NCBI GenBank assembly: GCA_023264735.1
Contig: JAHFVD010000049.1
Location: forward strand, 1 to 55,317
Length of the DNA: 55,317 bases
Direction: 5' to 3'
From: Mycobacterium sp.
GTDB taxonomy: Bacteria; Actinomycetota; Actinomycetes; Mycobacteriales; Mycobacteriaceae
Shown: positions 39,489-48,922 of the stretch, piece after piece
Numbering within the stretch: the first letter of the stretch is position 1
Layout of the letters: every line of letters begins with the position of its first letter
Notes under the pieces: generated by a model
The model's database searches: none
The model's input: only the letters and a program-made list of their open reading frames with translations
Told to the model about the DNA's origin: nothing
Made by a program: the position numbers and the translations under genes

Positions 39489-40850
39489 CTAACCGCCGAC
39501 TGCCTCTTCGAGCGCCGTCAGCGAGTCTTCGAGGTGAACCAGCAACCGCTGCAGATGCGGGATGCTGCGCCGGCAACCGACCAACCCGAAGTCGAGATTG
39601 TCGGCATTGTTGGACAGCGTGATGTTGAGCGCCTGGCCGTCCAGCGCGATCGACAGCGGATAGTTCCCGTCGAGGCGGGCTCCGCGCCAGTACAGCGGCT
39701 CACGGGAGCCGGGCACATTGGAGATCACGATGTTGAACGGCGGCTGGGCCGCGGCCGCGAGCGCCGGCAACAGGGTCAGCGCCAGCGGCGCGACGTTGAA
39801 CGCCGACAGGGCCAGCTGCTGCAGCCTGGGCAACTGCGAGAACACGTCCTTGTTGCCGCTGATCGACGCATGGATCGTGGCCAGGCGTTCCGCGGGATCA
39901 CTCAGGTCGGTGGCCAGGCTGCACAGGATGCTGCCCACCTGATTGCCGCCGCTGGAGTGGTCGTTCTCGGAGCGCAGGTTGACCGGCACCATGGCGATGA
40001 GCGGCCGGTCGGGCAGCGCGTCGTGCTCGATCAGGTAGGCGCGCAGGGCGCCGGCGCACATGGCCAGGATGACGTCGTTGACGGTGACGCCGGCCGCGTC
40101 CTTGATGGCGACAATGCGTTTGATCGGCCACGACTGCGCCGCGACCCGGCGGGCCCCGCCGATGGACACGTTGAACATCGTCTTGGGCGCCCCGAACGGC
40201 AACGTCAGCTGTTGTTCCAGCAGGCCGGCGCGGGCGACCGTCAACGCCGAGGGGCCGAGGCCGGCGATCGACCCGGCCAGCCGCTTCAGCTCACCTACCG
40301 GAGTCACGCTGCGTTTTTCCTTGGTGCCCTGACGCGGCCCGAGGCTCCACGGCGCCCGCACCTCGGTGTCGTGCGGATCCAGGGACAGCGCGCGACGCAT
40401 CAACTGCATCGCCGAAACGCCGTCGAGCAAGGCGTGGTGGACCTTGGTGTAGACGGCGAAACGCCCGTCGCTGGGGCCCTCGACCAGGTGGGTCTCCCAT
40501 AGCGGCCGATGCCGGTCCAGCAGGCTGCCGTGCAGTCGCGAGGTGAGCTCCAGCAGTTCGCGGACCCGCGCGGGCGCGGGCACGGCCAAGTGACGCACGT
40601 GGTACTCGAGATCGATGTCCCGATCGACCGACCAGGCGACGTTGGCGATGCCGCCAAAGAGCGTGCCCGGACGCTTGCGAAACGTCGGCTGCACGTCCTC
40701 GTGAGTCAGCATCTCGTCGTAGATGTCAGCCAGGAATTCCGGGCCGGCCCCCTCGGGTGGAGTGAACAATTGCAGGCCGCCGACGTGCATGGGGTGTTCG
40801 CGCGACTCGGCCAGTAAGAACATCGAATCAGTCGGCGAAATCAGCTCCAT
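39489..40850 (-). CDS. Wax ester synthase/diacylglycerol acyltransferase (Tgs family)
   Basis: The product has 453 aa. The catalytic motif HHxxxDG is KVHHALLDGVSAMQLM. Other family blocks are MELISPTDSMFLLAESREHPMHVGGL at the start, GVTVNDVILAMCAGALRAYL, PVNLRSENDHSSGGNQVG and a late NIVISNVPGSREPLYW. These enzymes join acyl-CoA to diacylglycerol or fatty alcohols to make storage lipid. ATG 40850 has GGAGG upstream and begins the conserved block. By region it corresponds to Rv3734c (Tgs2). Confidence 0.94.
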   Translation of the reverse strand: MELISPTDSMFLLAESREHPMHVGGLQLFTPPEGAGPEFLADIYDEMLTHEDVQPTFRKRPGTLFGGIANVAWSVDRDIDLEYHVRHLAVPAPARVRELLELTSRLHGSLLDRHRPLWETHLVEGPSDGRFAVYTKVHHALLDGVSAMQLMRRALSLDPHDTEVRAPWSLGPRQGTKEKRSVTPVGELKRLAGSIAGLGPSALTVARAGLLEQQLTLPFGAPKTMFNVSIGGARRVAAQSWPIKRIVAIKDAAGVTVNDVILAMCAGALRAYLIEHDALPDRPLIAMVPVNLRSENDHSSGGNQVGSILCSLATDLSDPAERLATIHASISGNKDVFSQLPRLQQLALSAFNVAPLALTLLPALAAAAQPPFNIVISNVPGSREPLYWRGARLDGNYPLSIALDGQALNITLSNNADNLDFGLVGCRRSIPHLQRLLVHLEDSLTALEEAVGG

Positions 40851-40926
40851 CGAGAACCTCCGCGTTGGTTCTACCCGTGTGCCCATTACACCGGTTCACC
40901 ACACGGTGCGGAGTGTCCCCGACAGA

Positions 40927-41202
40927 TCAGTGGTGGCCGCCGCCACCGCCGCTGTGGTTGCCGCCGTTGAAGCCAGGCTCGGCCACCTCGGCCTCGGTGA
41001 GCTGGTCGCTCGTGTCGGGGATGACGGTCGGCGCGCAGTTCATCGAGAAGCTGTCCTCGGTGTCGGTGTCCTGACACTGTGCGGCCAGCTTGGGCGCTGT
41101 GTTTTCGATACCGGCGAAGACGGCGACCGCCGGAGCCGCCGCGATCACCAATCCGATTGCGGCATAAAGCAACCGCCGAGTACTGGTCGAAGCGGTCGTC
41201 AT
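40927..41202 (-). CDS. Small exported protein with Gly/His-rich tail
   Basis: The product has 91 aa. A leader or membrane helix (LLYAAIGLVIAAAPAVAVFAG) is followed by a polar mature part with two cysteines (AQCQDTDTEDSFSMNCAP) and a C-terminal tail GGNHSGGGGGHH. The function is unknown. The ATG at 41202 has AGGGGG upstream; a GTG at 41223 is also in frame. Homologues with an acidic middle and Gly-rich tail are a common unnamed mycobacterial family, as far as I recall. Confidence 0.65.
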   Translation of the reverse strand: MTTASTSTRRLLYAAIGLVIAAAPAVAVFAGIENTAPKLAAQCQDTDTEDSFSMNCAPTVIPDTSDQLTEAEVAEPGFNGGNHSGGGGGHH

Positions 41203-41342
41203 GATCACATACCCCCTGGCCACAGCGTTACGTCTCCAAAGCGCCAGGGTAGGCCAGGTTCCTGGGAATCGCGCTGTGGCCTGGCGGATTCACAGCGGCA
41301 TCGCAGGATCGGCCCGCCAGCCAATCCTCTTGAGGCTCGGGC

Positions 41343-41580
41343 CTAGACGTCGGCGTCACCGTCGAGCGTACCGATGACCTTGTTGGTGGTGGTGTCGACG
41401 ACGGCAATCTTGCCGCTGTCCGGGAAGCCGATGTAGGCCCGTGTGCCGTCTGGGCTGAAAACCACGCCCGAGGGGACTGCGACAGCGTCAGCAGCTCGCC
41501 TTGGCCCGTAGGAAGTGTCAGCGCCGGGTTCGCCGTCGTCCCGTTTGACGTTCTTGTCGCCACCGGATTCGAAGTCGTTT
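41343..41580 (-). pseudogene. Remnant of a YVTN beta-propeller protein
   Basis: The minus frame ending at 41343 contains one clear propeller unit: SGVVFSPDGTRAYIGFP followed by KIAVVDTTTNKVIGTL. Intact proteins of this kind have many such units. Here only one remains, the upstream reading loses similarity within about 100 bases and then runs antisense to the lipoprotein gene at 41666. I read it as a decayed C-terminal fragment. I see nothing else between 41203 and 41665. Confidence 0.45.
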
Positions 41581-41665
41581 AGGTTCGTGGTTGCGAGACC
41601 GTTCTCTGCCAACTTGATTGCCCGGGTGACCCCTCCAAGGCAAGCATTACGAACCGGAGATTTCC

Positions 41666-42064
41666 ATGAAGATTCGATTCGCTGTTGCCACCGTTGCCGC
41701 GCTTGTCCTTGCTGGATGCGGCGGCGGGACCAAGTCCGCCGGACACGCCCCGGACCAGCCCGCTTCGCCAGCCGCCTCGACTGTAGCCGCGACAAGTACG
41801 CAGGCCGCCCCTGCCAAGGGTGACAAGCCAACCAATCAGTTCCTTGTCGGAAAATGGGGTACCGATGGCGACTGTGCGCTGGCGATAGACCTGCGGGCGG
41901 ACGGCACCAGCGACGGCCCCTTTGGGAACTGGTCGTACAGCGACGGAGTACTCAGCTTTGCCGACGCGCCGGAGCTGAAGGTCAACGTAACGGTTATCGA
42001 TGACAAGACCATGGAATCGCACAATGACGGCGGCAAAACCGCGAAGATGACCCGCTGTCCGTAA
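41666..42064 (+). CDS. Small lipoprotein of unknown function
   Basis: The product has 132 aa. The leader ends in a lipobox (ALVLAGCGGG). An Ala/Ser/Thr linker (about 25-52) precedes a small beta-rich domain: FLVGKWGTDGDCALAIDLRADGTSDG, WSYSDGVLSFAD and VIDDKTMESHNDGGKT, ending TRCP. The two cysteines may form a disulphide. The GKWG...C...I.L..DG pattern resembles lipocalin-like or Lipocalin_5-type small domains. GGAGAT lies 6 bp before the ATG. Confidence 0.8.
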   Translation: MKIRFAVATVAALVLAGCGGGTKSAGHAPDQPASPAASTVAATSTQAAPAKGDKPTNQFLVGKWGTDGDCALAIDLRADGTSDGPFGNWSYSDGVLSFADAPELKVNVTVIDDKTMESHNDGGKTAKMTRCP

Positions 42065-42257
42065 GGGTCCTCGTAGCCGCCACGCACCTCACCCGGTCTA
42101 CGCGACCTGCGACGAGCGCCCTGGACTACAGGCGATCCGCACCCAGCCGAACCTTAGCGGCGTGCCCGGCGGGCTGTCTGGGATCTTAGGAAACGATTGA
42201 GACCCAAACACCGATGGACCCTGTAGGGGAACCCTCTAGAGGAATGGAGGGCGGGTA

Positions 42258-42590
42258 ATGCATATGGCATTCGCACTCGCCGCTCTGGCAGAAGCAATAT
42301 GCGGGGTGCTCATCGCACCAACGGGCGTCGCATCGGCCGAGCCGTCGGCCTTTGGCACGATAGGCCAGCTCGAAGCCGAGGGATACACCGTCAATATCGA
42401 TCGGATCGGAAGTGGGCCGCTCGCAACGTGCGTAGTCACCAGCGTCCGGAATCCTCAGACAGTCACTCGGCTCATCCGCGTTGACAACGGGGGTAAGCAC
42501 GGCGGTAGACATGGCGATGGTCATGACTTCGACCTGATAGAAGTGATCGTCAGCCGGTCGATCTCGGTTTCGTTGGATTGCACGCACTAG
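42258..42590 (+). CDS. Small exported protein of a mycobacterial family
   Basis: The product has 110 aa. A leader (MAFALAALAEAICGVLIAP to ASAEP) precedes a compact domain FGTIGQLEAEGYTVNIDRIGSGPLATC, TSVRNPQTVT, a His/Gly/Asp-rich segment (GGKHGGRHGDGHD) and the ending SVSLDCTH. Two cysteines likely pair. The IGQLEAEGYTVNIDR.GS.PL..C core is one I have seen in many unnamed mycobacterial exported proteins. The function is unknown. Confidence 0.75.
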   Translation: MHMAFALAALAEAICGVLIAPTGVASAEPSAFGTIGQLEAEGYTVNIDRIGSGPLATCVVTSVRNPQTVTRLIRVDNGGKHGGRHGDGHDFDLIEVIVSRSISVSLDCTH

Positions 42591-42717
42591 CGCAACCGCA
42601 ATCGGTTGGCTCGCCCCGACCGATACCGGTGCACCTCTCGACCCAGGTGGCGTCAAGCCCGCTTCAGAAAGTCAGCGGATAGACCGGTTTACCAGCACTT
42701 TTTGCTAGTAAACATGG

Positions 42718-42805
42718 CGGTGGCGGAGGGATTTGAACCCTCGGACGGGGGTTACCCGTCACACGCTTTCGAGGCGTGCTCCTTAGGCCGCTCGGACACG
42801 CCACC
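42718..42805 (-). tRNA. tRNA-Ser (anticodon CGA)
   Basis: On the minus strand the acceptor GGTGGCG (5' end 42805) pairs with CGCCACC, with discriminator G at 42718. The anticodon loop is CTCGAAA, giving anticodon CGA (plus-strand TCG at 42769-42771). A long variable arm and the T arm with GGTTCAAATCC confirm a class II serine tRNA. Confidence 0.95.
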
Positions 42806-42833
42806 GCCGAAGAGCTTACGTGTCGCGGCCGGG

Positions 42834-43295
42834 CTAACCCAAATCGCGCTGACGGGCGAAAAACCCCTCCAGCAGCGCGGCGCATTCCTCGGCCAGCACT
42901 CCCCCGCGCACCTCCGGCCGATGCGTCAGCCGCCGGTCCCGCACCACATCCCAAAGCGAGCCTGCCGCACCGGTTTTGGGCTCCCACGCCCCGAAAACCA
43001 CCCGCGCCACCCGCGCCATCACCAGCGCACCCGCGCACATGGTGCACGGCTCGACGGTCACCGCCAGCGTCGCACCCTCCAGCCGCCACCCGTCGCCGTA
43101 CACCCGGGCCGCGGCCCGCAACGCCAGGATCTCGGCGTGCGCGGTCGGGTCGCCTAGCTGCTCGCGAGCATTAGCGGCACGGGCCAGCTCGGTACCGTCC
43201 GGCCCGAACACCACAGCGCCGATCGGCACGTCGTCGGGCCCGGCCAATTCCGCAGCAGAAATCGCCGCGCGAATCAGAACCAGATCAGAACTCAC
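42834..43295 (-). CDS. tadA: tRNA-specific adenosine deaminase (A34 to I34)
   Basis: The product has 153 aa. The zinc-deaminase motifs are complete: DPTAHAEILALRAAA (zinc His and proton-shuttle Glu) and VTVEPCTMCAGALVMARV (two zinc Cys). It converts the wobble adenosine of tRNA-Arg(ACG) to inosine. It overlaps its upstream partner gene by 4 bp and lies next to tRNA-Ser(CGA), as in M. tuberculosis (Rv3752c). Confidence 0.94.
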   Translation of the reverse strand: MSSDLVLIRAAISAAELAGPDDVPIGAVVFGPDGTELARAANAREQLGDPTAHAEILALRAAARVYGDGWRLEGATLAVTVEPCTMCAGALVMARVARVVFGAWEPKTGAAGSLWDVVRDRRLTHRPEVRGGVLAEECAALLEGFFARQRDLG

Positions 43296-43810
43296 CGATC
43301 GAGGCGGTCGAGCACAGCTGCCAGCTCGTCGGCGAAACCCATCTCCCGCGCGATCCGGCCGAGCTGTTCGTCGGCATACAGATCGGTCTCGTCGAGGATC
43401 ACACTCAGCACCGGCTCGGGCAGCCCGATGTCGGCCAGCAGGCCCACATCACCCTCTTCGAAGGGGTCGGCATCCTCGAGGTCTTCGGCGGAGATGTCGG
43501 CGTCCAACGTCTCCAGCGCCTCGGCCGCAATGTCGTAATCCAGCGCCGCGGTGGCATCCGACAGCAGCAGCCGAGTGCCCGACGGGGCGGGCCGAACGAT
43601 CAGGAAGAACTCGTCGTCGATGTCCAACAGCCCGAACACCGCGCCGGCACTGCGCAATTCTCGCAACTCCGTCTCGGCAGCACTCAGGCTGGTCAGCACC
43701 GTCGGACTCATGGCCGAGCAACGCCACTTGCCGTCCTCGCGAACTACGGCTACCGCGAAGCCATCCGGGGTGTCCGACCCCGGGCTGTTCTGCGCTCGCT
43801 GTGCCGCCAT
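43292..43810 (-). CDS. tRNA adenosine deaminase-associated protein (Rv3753c-like)
   Basis: The product has 172 aa and is acidic. It begins with GFAVAVVREDGKWRCSAM, continues with ETELRELRSAGAVFGLLDIDDEFFLIVRP, and has an acidic stretch (DADISAEDLEDADPFEEGD). It ends DEQLGRIAREMGFADELAAVLDRL. This is a small actinobacterial family always found beside tadA; its role is unknown. The frame is open 255 bp further upstream into the tyrA region, but ATG 43810 is where conserved sequence begins. It overlaps tadA by ATGA. Confidence 0.85.
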   Translation of the reverse strand: MAAQRAQNSPGSDTPDGFAVAVVREDGKWRCSAMSPTVLTSLSAAETELRELRSAGAVFGLLDIDDEFFLIVRPAPSGTRLLLSDATAALDYDIAAEALETLDADISAEDLEDADPFEEGDVGLLADIGLPEPVLSVILDETDLYADEQLGRIAREMGFADELAAVLDRLDR

Positions 43811-43891
43811 GGGCGCATACGCTAGTCGCTGATCAGGCGTTTTGACCAGGTACCCATCGGTCGCGTCGCGTCGATATGTCAACCTGGACAG

Positions 43892-44851
43892 GTGACGAAG
43901 ACACCCGTGTGCATCCTCGGGCTCGGGCTGATCGGTGGGTCGCTCCTGCGCGCGGCGGTGGCCGCCGGACGTGAAGCCTTCGGCTACAACCGGTCCGTCG
44001 AGGGTGCCCAGGGAGCCCGTTTCGACGGCTTCGCCGCCACCACCGACCTCACCGAAGCCCTGCAATGGGCCGCCGACCGCGACGCGCTGATCGTGCTGGC
44101 CGTTCCGATGCCTGCGGTGTCCCTACTGCTCGGCCACGTCAAGGACGTCGCCGGCGACTGCCCGCTGACCGACGTCATCAGCGTCAAGGGCGCCGTTCTC
44201 GACGAGGTGCGCAAGGCCGGACTGCTGGACCGCTACGTCGGCGGCCACCCGATGGCGGGCACCGCCCACTCGGGCTGGGCCGCGGGCGACGCCCGGCTGT
44301 TCGCCGGCGCGCCATGGGTCCTCGGGGTTGACGAACACGTCGATGCGCAGGTGTGGGCACAGGTGATGGATCTGGCCCTGGACTGCCATGCCGTCGTCGT
44401 CCCCGCCAAGTCCGATGAGCACGACGCGGCCGCGGCGAGCATTTCGCACCTGCCGCACATGCTTGCCGAAGCACTGGCCGTGACCGCCGGCGAAGTGCCG
44501 CTGGCCTTCGCCCTGGCCGCCGGCTCGTTCCGCGACGGCACCCGGGTCGCAGCCACCGCCCCCGACCTCGTGCGGGCGATGTGCGAAGCCAACGCCGAGC
44601 AACTCCTGCCTGCGCTGGATCGCGCGCTGGAGCTGCTCAATCAGGCCCGCGAATCGTTGGCTCAGAAGAGTTCGGTGGCCGAGCTGGTCGAGGCCGGCCA
44701 CGCCGCCCGCATCCGCTACGACAGCCTCTCGCGGCCACAGATCGTGACGATCGCCATCGGCGAGGAAAACTGGCGTGAAGAGCTGGCCGCCGCCGGTCGC
44801 GCCGGCGGGGTGATCAGATCCGCGCTGCCAATCCTGGGTAGTCGAGGATGA
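43892..44851 (+). CDS. tyrA: Prephenate dehydrogenase
   Basis: The product has 319 aa. The NAD(P)-binding loop is [21 protein letters not shown]. The active-site His region is [17 protein letters not shown] helical C-terminal dimerisation domain follows ([36 protein letters not shown]). The enzyme converts prephenate to 4-hydroxyphenylpyruvate in tyrosine synthesis. Start 43892 is a GTG. Its last 38 bp overlap the convergent gene at 44814. It corresponds to Rv3754. Confidence 0.94.
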   Translation: MTKTPVCILGLGLIGGSLLRAAVAAGREAFGYNRSVEGAQGARFDGFAATTDLTEALQWAADRDALIVLAVPMPAVSLLLGHVKDVAGDCPLTDVISVKGAVLDEVRKAGLLDRYVGGHPMAGTAHSGWAAGDARLFAGAPWVLGVDEHVDAQVWAQVMDLALDCHAVVVPAKSDEHDAAAASISHLPHMLAEALAVTAGEVPLAFALAAGSFRDGTRVAATAPDLVRAMCEANAEQLLPALDRALELLNQARESLAQKSSVAELVEAGHAARIRYDSLSRPQIVTIAIGEENWREELAAAGRAGGVIRSALPILGSRG

Positions 44852-45416
44852 ATCCGTCGTTGTCGACGGTGATCGAGGTCTGAGCCACCGGCGAGTGCAG
44901 CTTGATGCCTTCCCCGCTGTCCGGGCCGAGGCTGCTGTAGCTGATCGACGCCTGCTTGACGGTCAGGTCGGGCAAACTCACGTACACCACCGGCAGATTC
45001 ACCGAATCAGTGCGGCGGTACAGGCCGGTGCGCCGGATCGGCAGCGCGTTGAAGAACGGGCTGAAGACCACGTCCACGTCGAGGGCGCCTTCATAGGAGG
45101 CCCGCGTCTGGCCCTGGTGGTCGGTGATCAGCCACATGTTCTCTTCGTCGCGCGCGATCGACAACTGCCGGTCACGCTCGGCCATCGTCACGCTCAGCGA
45201 CAGCCGCTTGGTGGCGCCGGATTCGTCGGTCACCAGGTCGTAGGACGCGCTGAAGGCGGGATTCGTTGCGGCGGCCGCGGCCACGATGCGGCCATAGGCT
45301 TTGATCCGGTTGCCCGATAGCTGGACCCGGGTCGATTCCATCCGCGAATCATCGTGCGCGCGCCAGGTCAGGATGGCCGGCCAGGCGCTTTCTGTCGCGT
45401 CGTTGGCTGCACTCAC
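44814..45416 (-). CDS. Putative glycolipid-binding domain protein (DUF1089-like, Rv3755c-like)
   Basis: The product has 200 aa from GTG 45416. The sequence [35 protein letters not shown], then [38 protein letters not shown] and [16 protein letters not shown] fits the beta-rich family called putative glycolipid-binding. Ligands are unproven. Its GTG overlaps the proZ stop, so it is the last gene of the pro operon. A longer frame reaches 45950, but that part is a shadow of proZ. Confidence 0.83.
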   Translation of the reverse strand: MSAANDATESAWPAILTWRAHDDSRMESTRVQLSGNRIKAYGRIVAAAAATNPAFSASYDLVTDESGATKRLSLSVTMAERDRQLSIARDEENMWLITDHQGQTRASYEGALDVDVVFSPFFNALPIRRTGLYRRTDSVNLPVVYVSLPDLTVKQASISYSSLGPDSGEGIKLHSPVAQTSITVDNDGFILDYPGLAARI

Positions 45417-46201
45417 CCGTCTACCGTATGCGACGGGCCACCCCGTTCGTAACCAGGTCGCGAACTGCGACCCTTCCGTGACGCGTGTGCTTGCGCATCG
45501 AAACTGACCTCGTCGTCGAGCAGCGGTTGCGGCATCCGCCGGAATCGCCCGCTGCCGGGCACCGAGGCCCACACCGCCAGCGCCAGCAGCCCGTCGAGCA
45601 CCAGGGCCAACACCGTCACCAACAACGCACCCACCAAGGCCAGATAGAACTGGCGGACCTTGATGCCGTCGATCAGGTAGCGGCCGAGCCCGCCCAGGCT
45701 GGCATAGGCGGCCACCGTCGCGGTCGCCACCACCTGCAGGGTCGCGGTGCGCAGCCCGCCCAAAATGAGCGGCAGCGCATTGGGCACTTCGACGCGCAGC
45801 AAAACCCGCGTCTCGGTCATCCCCATCGACCGGGCGGCGTCCTTCACCGCCGGGTCGACGTTGGCGATCCCGGCGTAGGTGCCCGCCAGCAGCGGCGGGA
45901 TGCCCAGCAGCATGAGCGCGACGGTCGGCGGCAGCAGACCCAATCCCCACAGCAGCACGCCGAGCAGCAGCACGCCCAGGGTGGGCAGTGCGCGCAGCGC
46001 GTTGACCCCGGTGACGACCAGGAACGTGCCGCGTCCGGTATGCCCGATCAGCAACCCGATCGGGATGGCGATCAGCGCGGAGAAGACGACGGCCACCGCG
46101 GTGTACTGCAGGTGCTCGAGGATGCGCACCCCCAGACCGGCCTTACCCTCCCAGTTGGCGGCGGTGAAGATGTAGGCGAGCGCCTGGTGCAGGAAGTTCA
46201 T
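45413..46201 (-). CDS. proZ: Osmoprotectant (glycine betaine/choline-type) ABC permease ProZ
   Basis: The product has 262 aa. Five to six membrane helices are visible, with the binding-protein-dependent permease loop DAARSMGMTETRVLLRVEVPNALPLILGGLRTATLQ. The C-terminal tail is long, basic and polar (SRKGRSSRPGYERGG), perhaps cytoplasmic. It overlaps proW by ATGA. It forms the transporter with ProW, ProV and ProX. Confidence 0.92.
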   Translation of the reverse strand: MNFLHQALAYIFTAANWEGKAGLGVRILEHLQYTAVAVVFSALIAIPIGLLIGHTGRGTFLVVTGVNALRALPTLGVLLLGVLLWGLGLLPPTVALMLLGIPPLLAGTYAGIANVDPAVKDAARSMGMTETRVLLRVEVPNALPLILGGLRTATLQVVATATVAAYASLGGLGRYLIDGIKVRQFYLALVGALLVTVLALVLDGLLALAVWASVPGSGRFRRMPQPLLDDEVSFDAQAHASRKGRSSRPGYERGGPSHTVDG

Positions 46202-46842
46202 GACGACACCTTGACCCGGGCCCACGGGGTGATGAGCCGGCCGGCGAGCAGGATCAGCACGTCAACGACGATCGCCAGCAGGAAGATCGCGATGATGCCG
46301 GCGACGATCTGGTCACTCTTGTCGGCCTGATATCCCTCGGTGAACCAGGTCCCCAATCCACCGATCCCGATCACCGAACCCACCGACACCATCGAGATGT
46401 TGGTCACCGCGACCACCCGCAAGCCGGCGATGAGAACCGGAATCGACAGTGGCAGATCGATTTTGAGCATCCGCTTCAGTCTCGTGTAGCCGACGGCGGT
46501 GGCCGCGTCCCGCACCTGGGCGGGTACCGCGTCGAGCGCCTCGGGGACCGCGCGCACCAACAGTGCTGTCGTGTAGAGGGTGAGCGCGACGATCACGTTC
46601 GTCTCGTCGAGGATGCGGGTCGGGATGATCAGCGGCAGCACCACGAACAACGCCAGCGACGGGATCGTGAAGATGATGCTCGCCGTCACGGTGGTCAGCC
46701 GGCGCAGCACCGTGGTCCGCCACACGTAGGCGCCCAGCGGCACCGCGATGATCAGACCCAGCACCACCGGAACCAGGGACAGCCGAAGGTGAATAACCGT
46801 CAGCGCCCACGCCTTGTCGAGATGGGTCAGCAGATAGTTCAT
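46198..46842 (-). CDS. proW: Osmoprotectant ABC permease ProW
   Basis: The product has 214 aa. Membrane helices include LVPVVLGLIIAVPLGAYV and IIFTIPSLALFVVLPLII. The ATPase-contact loop is DAATAVGYTRLKRMLKIDLPLSIPVLIAGLRVVAV. It lacks a periplasmic extension. It overlaps proV by 4 bp and proZ by 4 bp. Confidence 0.92.
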   Translation of the reverse strand: MNYLLTHLDKAWALTVIHLRLSLVPVVLGLIIAVPLGAYVWRTTVLRRLTTVTASIIFTIPSLALFVVLPLIIPTRILDETNVIVALTLYTTALLVRAVPEALDAVPAQVRDAATAVGYTRLKRMLKIDLPLSIPVLIAGLRVVAVTNISMVSVGSVIGIGGLGTWFTEGYQADKSDQIVAGIIAIFLLAIVVDVLILLAGRLITPWARVKVSS

Positions 46843-47936
46843 GGCTTCCGCTGGGCCTCCAGCGCTTCCACCACGTCGTCTGCCTTCACCCCGCCGATCA
46901 CCTGACCGTTGTCATCGACAGCTACCCCGAGGCCGGCCGGCGAGGACAGCGCCGCATCGAGTGCCAGCCGCAGCGTGCCCCCCGGCTCGAACAGCGATCC
47001 ACCCGCGATCGTGCTGTCGTACAACGAACTTCCGCCCCGGTGCAGCTCGACACCGTCTGCATTGAGCCAGGCGTAGGGCCGGCCGTCGTCTCGGGTCACC
47101 AGCCGCCAGTCACCGGGCGCCAGCGACAACGCATCGATCTCAGCCTCTTTGACGGTCTGAATGTCGTGCAGCGGCAATCCCGTTGCCTGTCGGAACTGCA
47201 GGCCGCGGTAGCCGCGGTCAGCGCCGATGAAACCCGAGACGAATTCGTTGGCAGGGTTGGACAACAGCCGCGCCGGGGCGTCGTACTGCTGCAGGGTGCC
47301 ACCGGGGCCGAACACCGCGACCCGGTCACCGAGTTTGATCGCCTCGTCGATGTCATGGGTGACGAAGACGATGGTCTTCTGCAATTCGCCTTGCAAACGC
47401 AGGATTTCGGCCTGCAGCTCATCGCGCACCACCGGGTCGACTGCCGAGAACGGCTCGTCCATCAGCAGCACAGGCGGATCGGCGGCCAACGCCCTGGCCA
47501 CGCCGACGCGTTGCTGCTGACCGCCCGACAATTGCGCCGGATAGCGGTCCCCCAGTTTGGGATCCAGACCCACCCGCTCAAGAACCGCATAGGCCGCCTT
47601 GCGGGCCGTGCGCCGTGACTCGCCCTTGAGTACAGGCACCGTCGCGACGTTGTCGATCACCCGCTGGTGCGGCATCAGCCCGCCACTCTGGATGACGTAG
47701 CCGATGCCGAGTCGCAGATTGTTCGGGTTGACGCTTGCGATGTCGCGTCCGTCGACGGTGATCGTCCCCGAGCTCGGCTCGATCATTCGGTTGATCATCC
47801 GCATCGAGGTGGTCTTGCCGCAGCCCGAGGGCCCAACGAAGACCGTGAGTGTGCCGGTCGGCACCTCCATGCTCAGGTTGTCGACGGCAACGGTGCCATC
47901 GGGGTACGACTTGGTGACCGTGTCGAAGGTGATCAT
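46839..47936 (-). CDS. proV: Osmoprotectant ABC transporter ATPase ProV
   Basis: The product has 365 aa. Walker A is GPSGCGKTTSMRMINRMIEPSSG, signature [16 protein letters not shown], Walker B VLLMDEPFSAVDPVVRDELQ and H loop VFVTHDIDEAIKLGDRV. The last 110 residues are a CBS-like regulatory part (SLAPGDWRLVTRDDGRPYAWLNADG, VDDNGQVIGGVKADDVVEAL). In OpuA, CBS domains sense ionic strength, so similar osmotic control is possible. Its ATG abuts the proX stop directly. Confidence 0.94.
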   Translation of the reverse strand: MITFDTVTKSYPDGTVAVDNLSMEVPTGTLTVFVGPSGCGKTTSMRMINRMIEPSSGTITVDGRDIASVNPNNLRLGIGYVIQSGGLMPHQRVIDNVATVPVLKGESRRTARKAAYAVLERVGLDPKLGDRYPAQLSGGQQQRVGVARALAADPPVLLMDEPFSAVDPVVRDELQAEILRLQGELQKTIVFVTHDIDEAIKLGDRVAVFGPGGTLQQYDAPARLLSNPANEFVSGFIGADRGYRGLQFRQATGLPLHDIQTVKEAEIDALSLAPGDWRLVTRDDGRPYAWLNADGVELHRGGSSLYDSTIAGGSLFEPGGTLRLALDAALSSPAGLGVAVDDNGQVIGGVKADDVVEALEAQRKP

Positions 47937-48890
47937 CTATTTCCCGATCGGCTTGTCGAAACCGTTGTCGCGGATCCATTTTCGTGCCGCCTCGTCAGGG
48001 TCGACCCCGGAGTTCCCAGACACGGCGGTGTTGAGTTCGATGAGGGCCTCTGTGCTCAATTTGGCGGACACCGCATCCAGCACCTTTTTGAGTTCATCGG
48101 ATTTCTTCTGCGAACTGACCAGCGGCACCACGTTCGCGGCCAGGAAGTTGTTCTTCGGATCCTCCAGCACCACCAGCTTGTTCTGCGGGATCGCCGGTGA
48201 GGTACTGAAAATGTCTGCGGCAGTGACGGTGCCGTCCACCAACGCGCGCACCGTGGCCGGGCCGCCGCCGTCGCTGATCGCAACGAAGTTGTCCGGCTTG
48301 ATGTCCAGGCCGTACTTGGCCTTCAGCCCCGGTAGGCCCTCGGTGCGGTTCAGGAATTCCGACGGTGCACCGAATTTGACCTCGGGGGAATGCGCCGCCA
48401 AATCACCAATGGTCTTGAGATTCCACTTCTGCGCGGTGGATTCGGTGACCGCAACGGTGTCGGTGTCGTTGGCCGGTGAGGGGTTCAGGATCGACAGGTC
48501 ACCGGGCAGTGCCCGATACAACGCCAGCTCCACATCATCGGGGGTGGTCACCGTGGTCTTGGGATCGAAGTACTGCAACAGGTTTCCGGTGTATTCGGGC
48601 ACCAGATCGATCGAGTGATCGCGCACCGCGGGAACGTAGGTCTCGCGACTGCCGATGCCGAATTGTCGGCCGACCGTGAAACCGTTCGCTTCCAATGCCT
48701 GAGCGTAGATCTCGGCGATGATCTTCGATTCCGGGAAGTCCGCGGAGCCGACGACAAGGGTTTTCAGGTCACCCGACACCGATCCGCCGCCAAGCGGATT
48801 CGCACTGCCGCACCCCGCTGCCACCGGCAGGACGAGCATGAACAGAGTTGCTAACAACCACAGTCGCTTCCCGCCCCGCGACGCGTTCAT
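47937..48890 (-). CDS. proX: Osmoprotectant-binding lipoprotein ProX
   Basis: The product has 317 aa. The leader ends in a lipobox (LPVAAGCGSA). The OpuAC-type binding domain shows LKTLVVGSADFPESKIIAEIYAQALEANGF, IDLVPEYTGNLLQYFDP and GLDIKPDNFVAISDGG. It delivers glycine betaine, choline or a related compatible solute. ATG 48890 is chosen over upstream starts because it gives the lipoprotein leader. It is the first gene of proX-proV-proW-proZ. Confidence 0.93.
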   Translation of the reverse strand: MNASRGGKRLWLLATLFMLVLPVAAGCGSANPLGGGSVSGDLKTLVVGSADFPESKIIAEIYAQALEANGFTVGRQFGIGSRETYVPAVRDHSIDLVPEYTGNLLQYFDPKTTVTTPDDVELALYRALPGDLSILNPSPANDTDTVAVTESTAQKWNLKTIGDLAAHSPEVKFGAPSEFLNRTEGLPGLKAKYGLDIKPDNFVAISDGGGPATVRALVDGTVTAADIFSTSPAIPQNKLVVLEDPKNNFLAANVVPLVSSQKKSDELKKVLDAVSAKLSTEALIELNTAVSGNSGVDPDEAARKWIRDNGFDKPIGK

Positions 48891-48922
48891 GAGCGTCCTT
48901 TCACCCCGACCTGTTTCACCGA

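Noticed and set aside
45417..45950. Extension of the glycolipid-binding-like gene to 45950
   Set aside because: This part is a shadow of proZ. The conserved product starts at GTG 45416.
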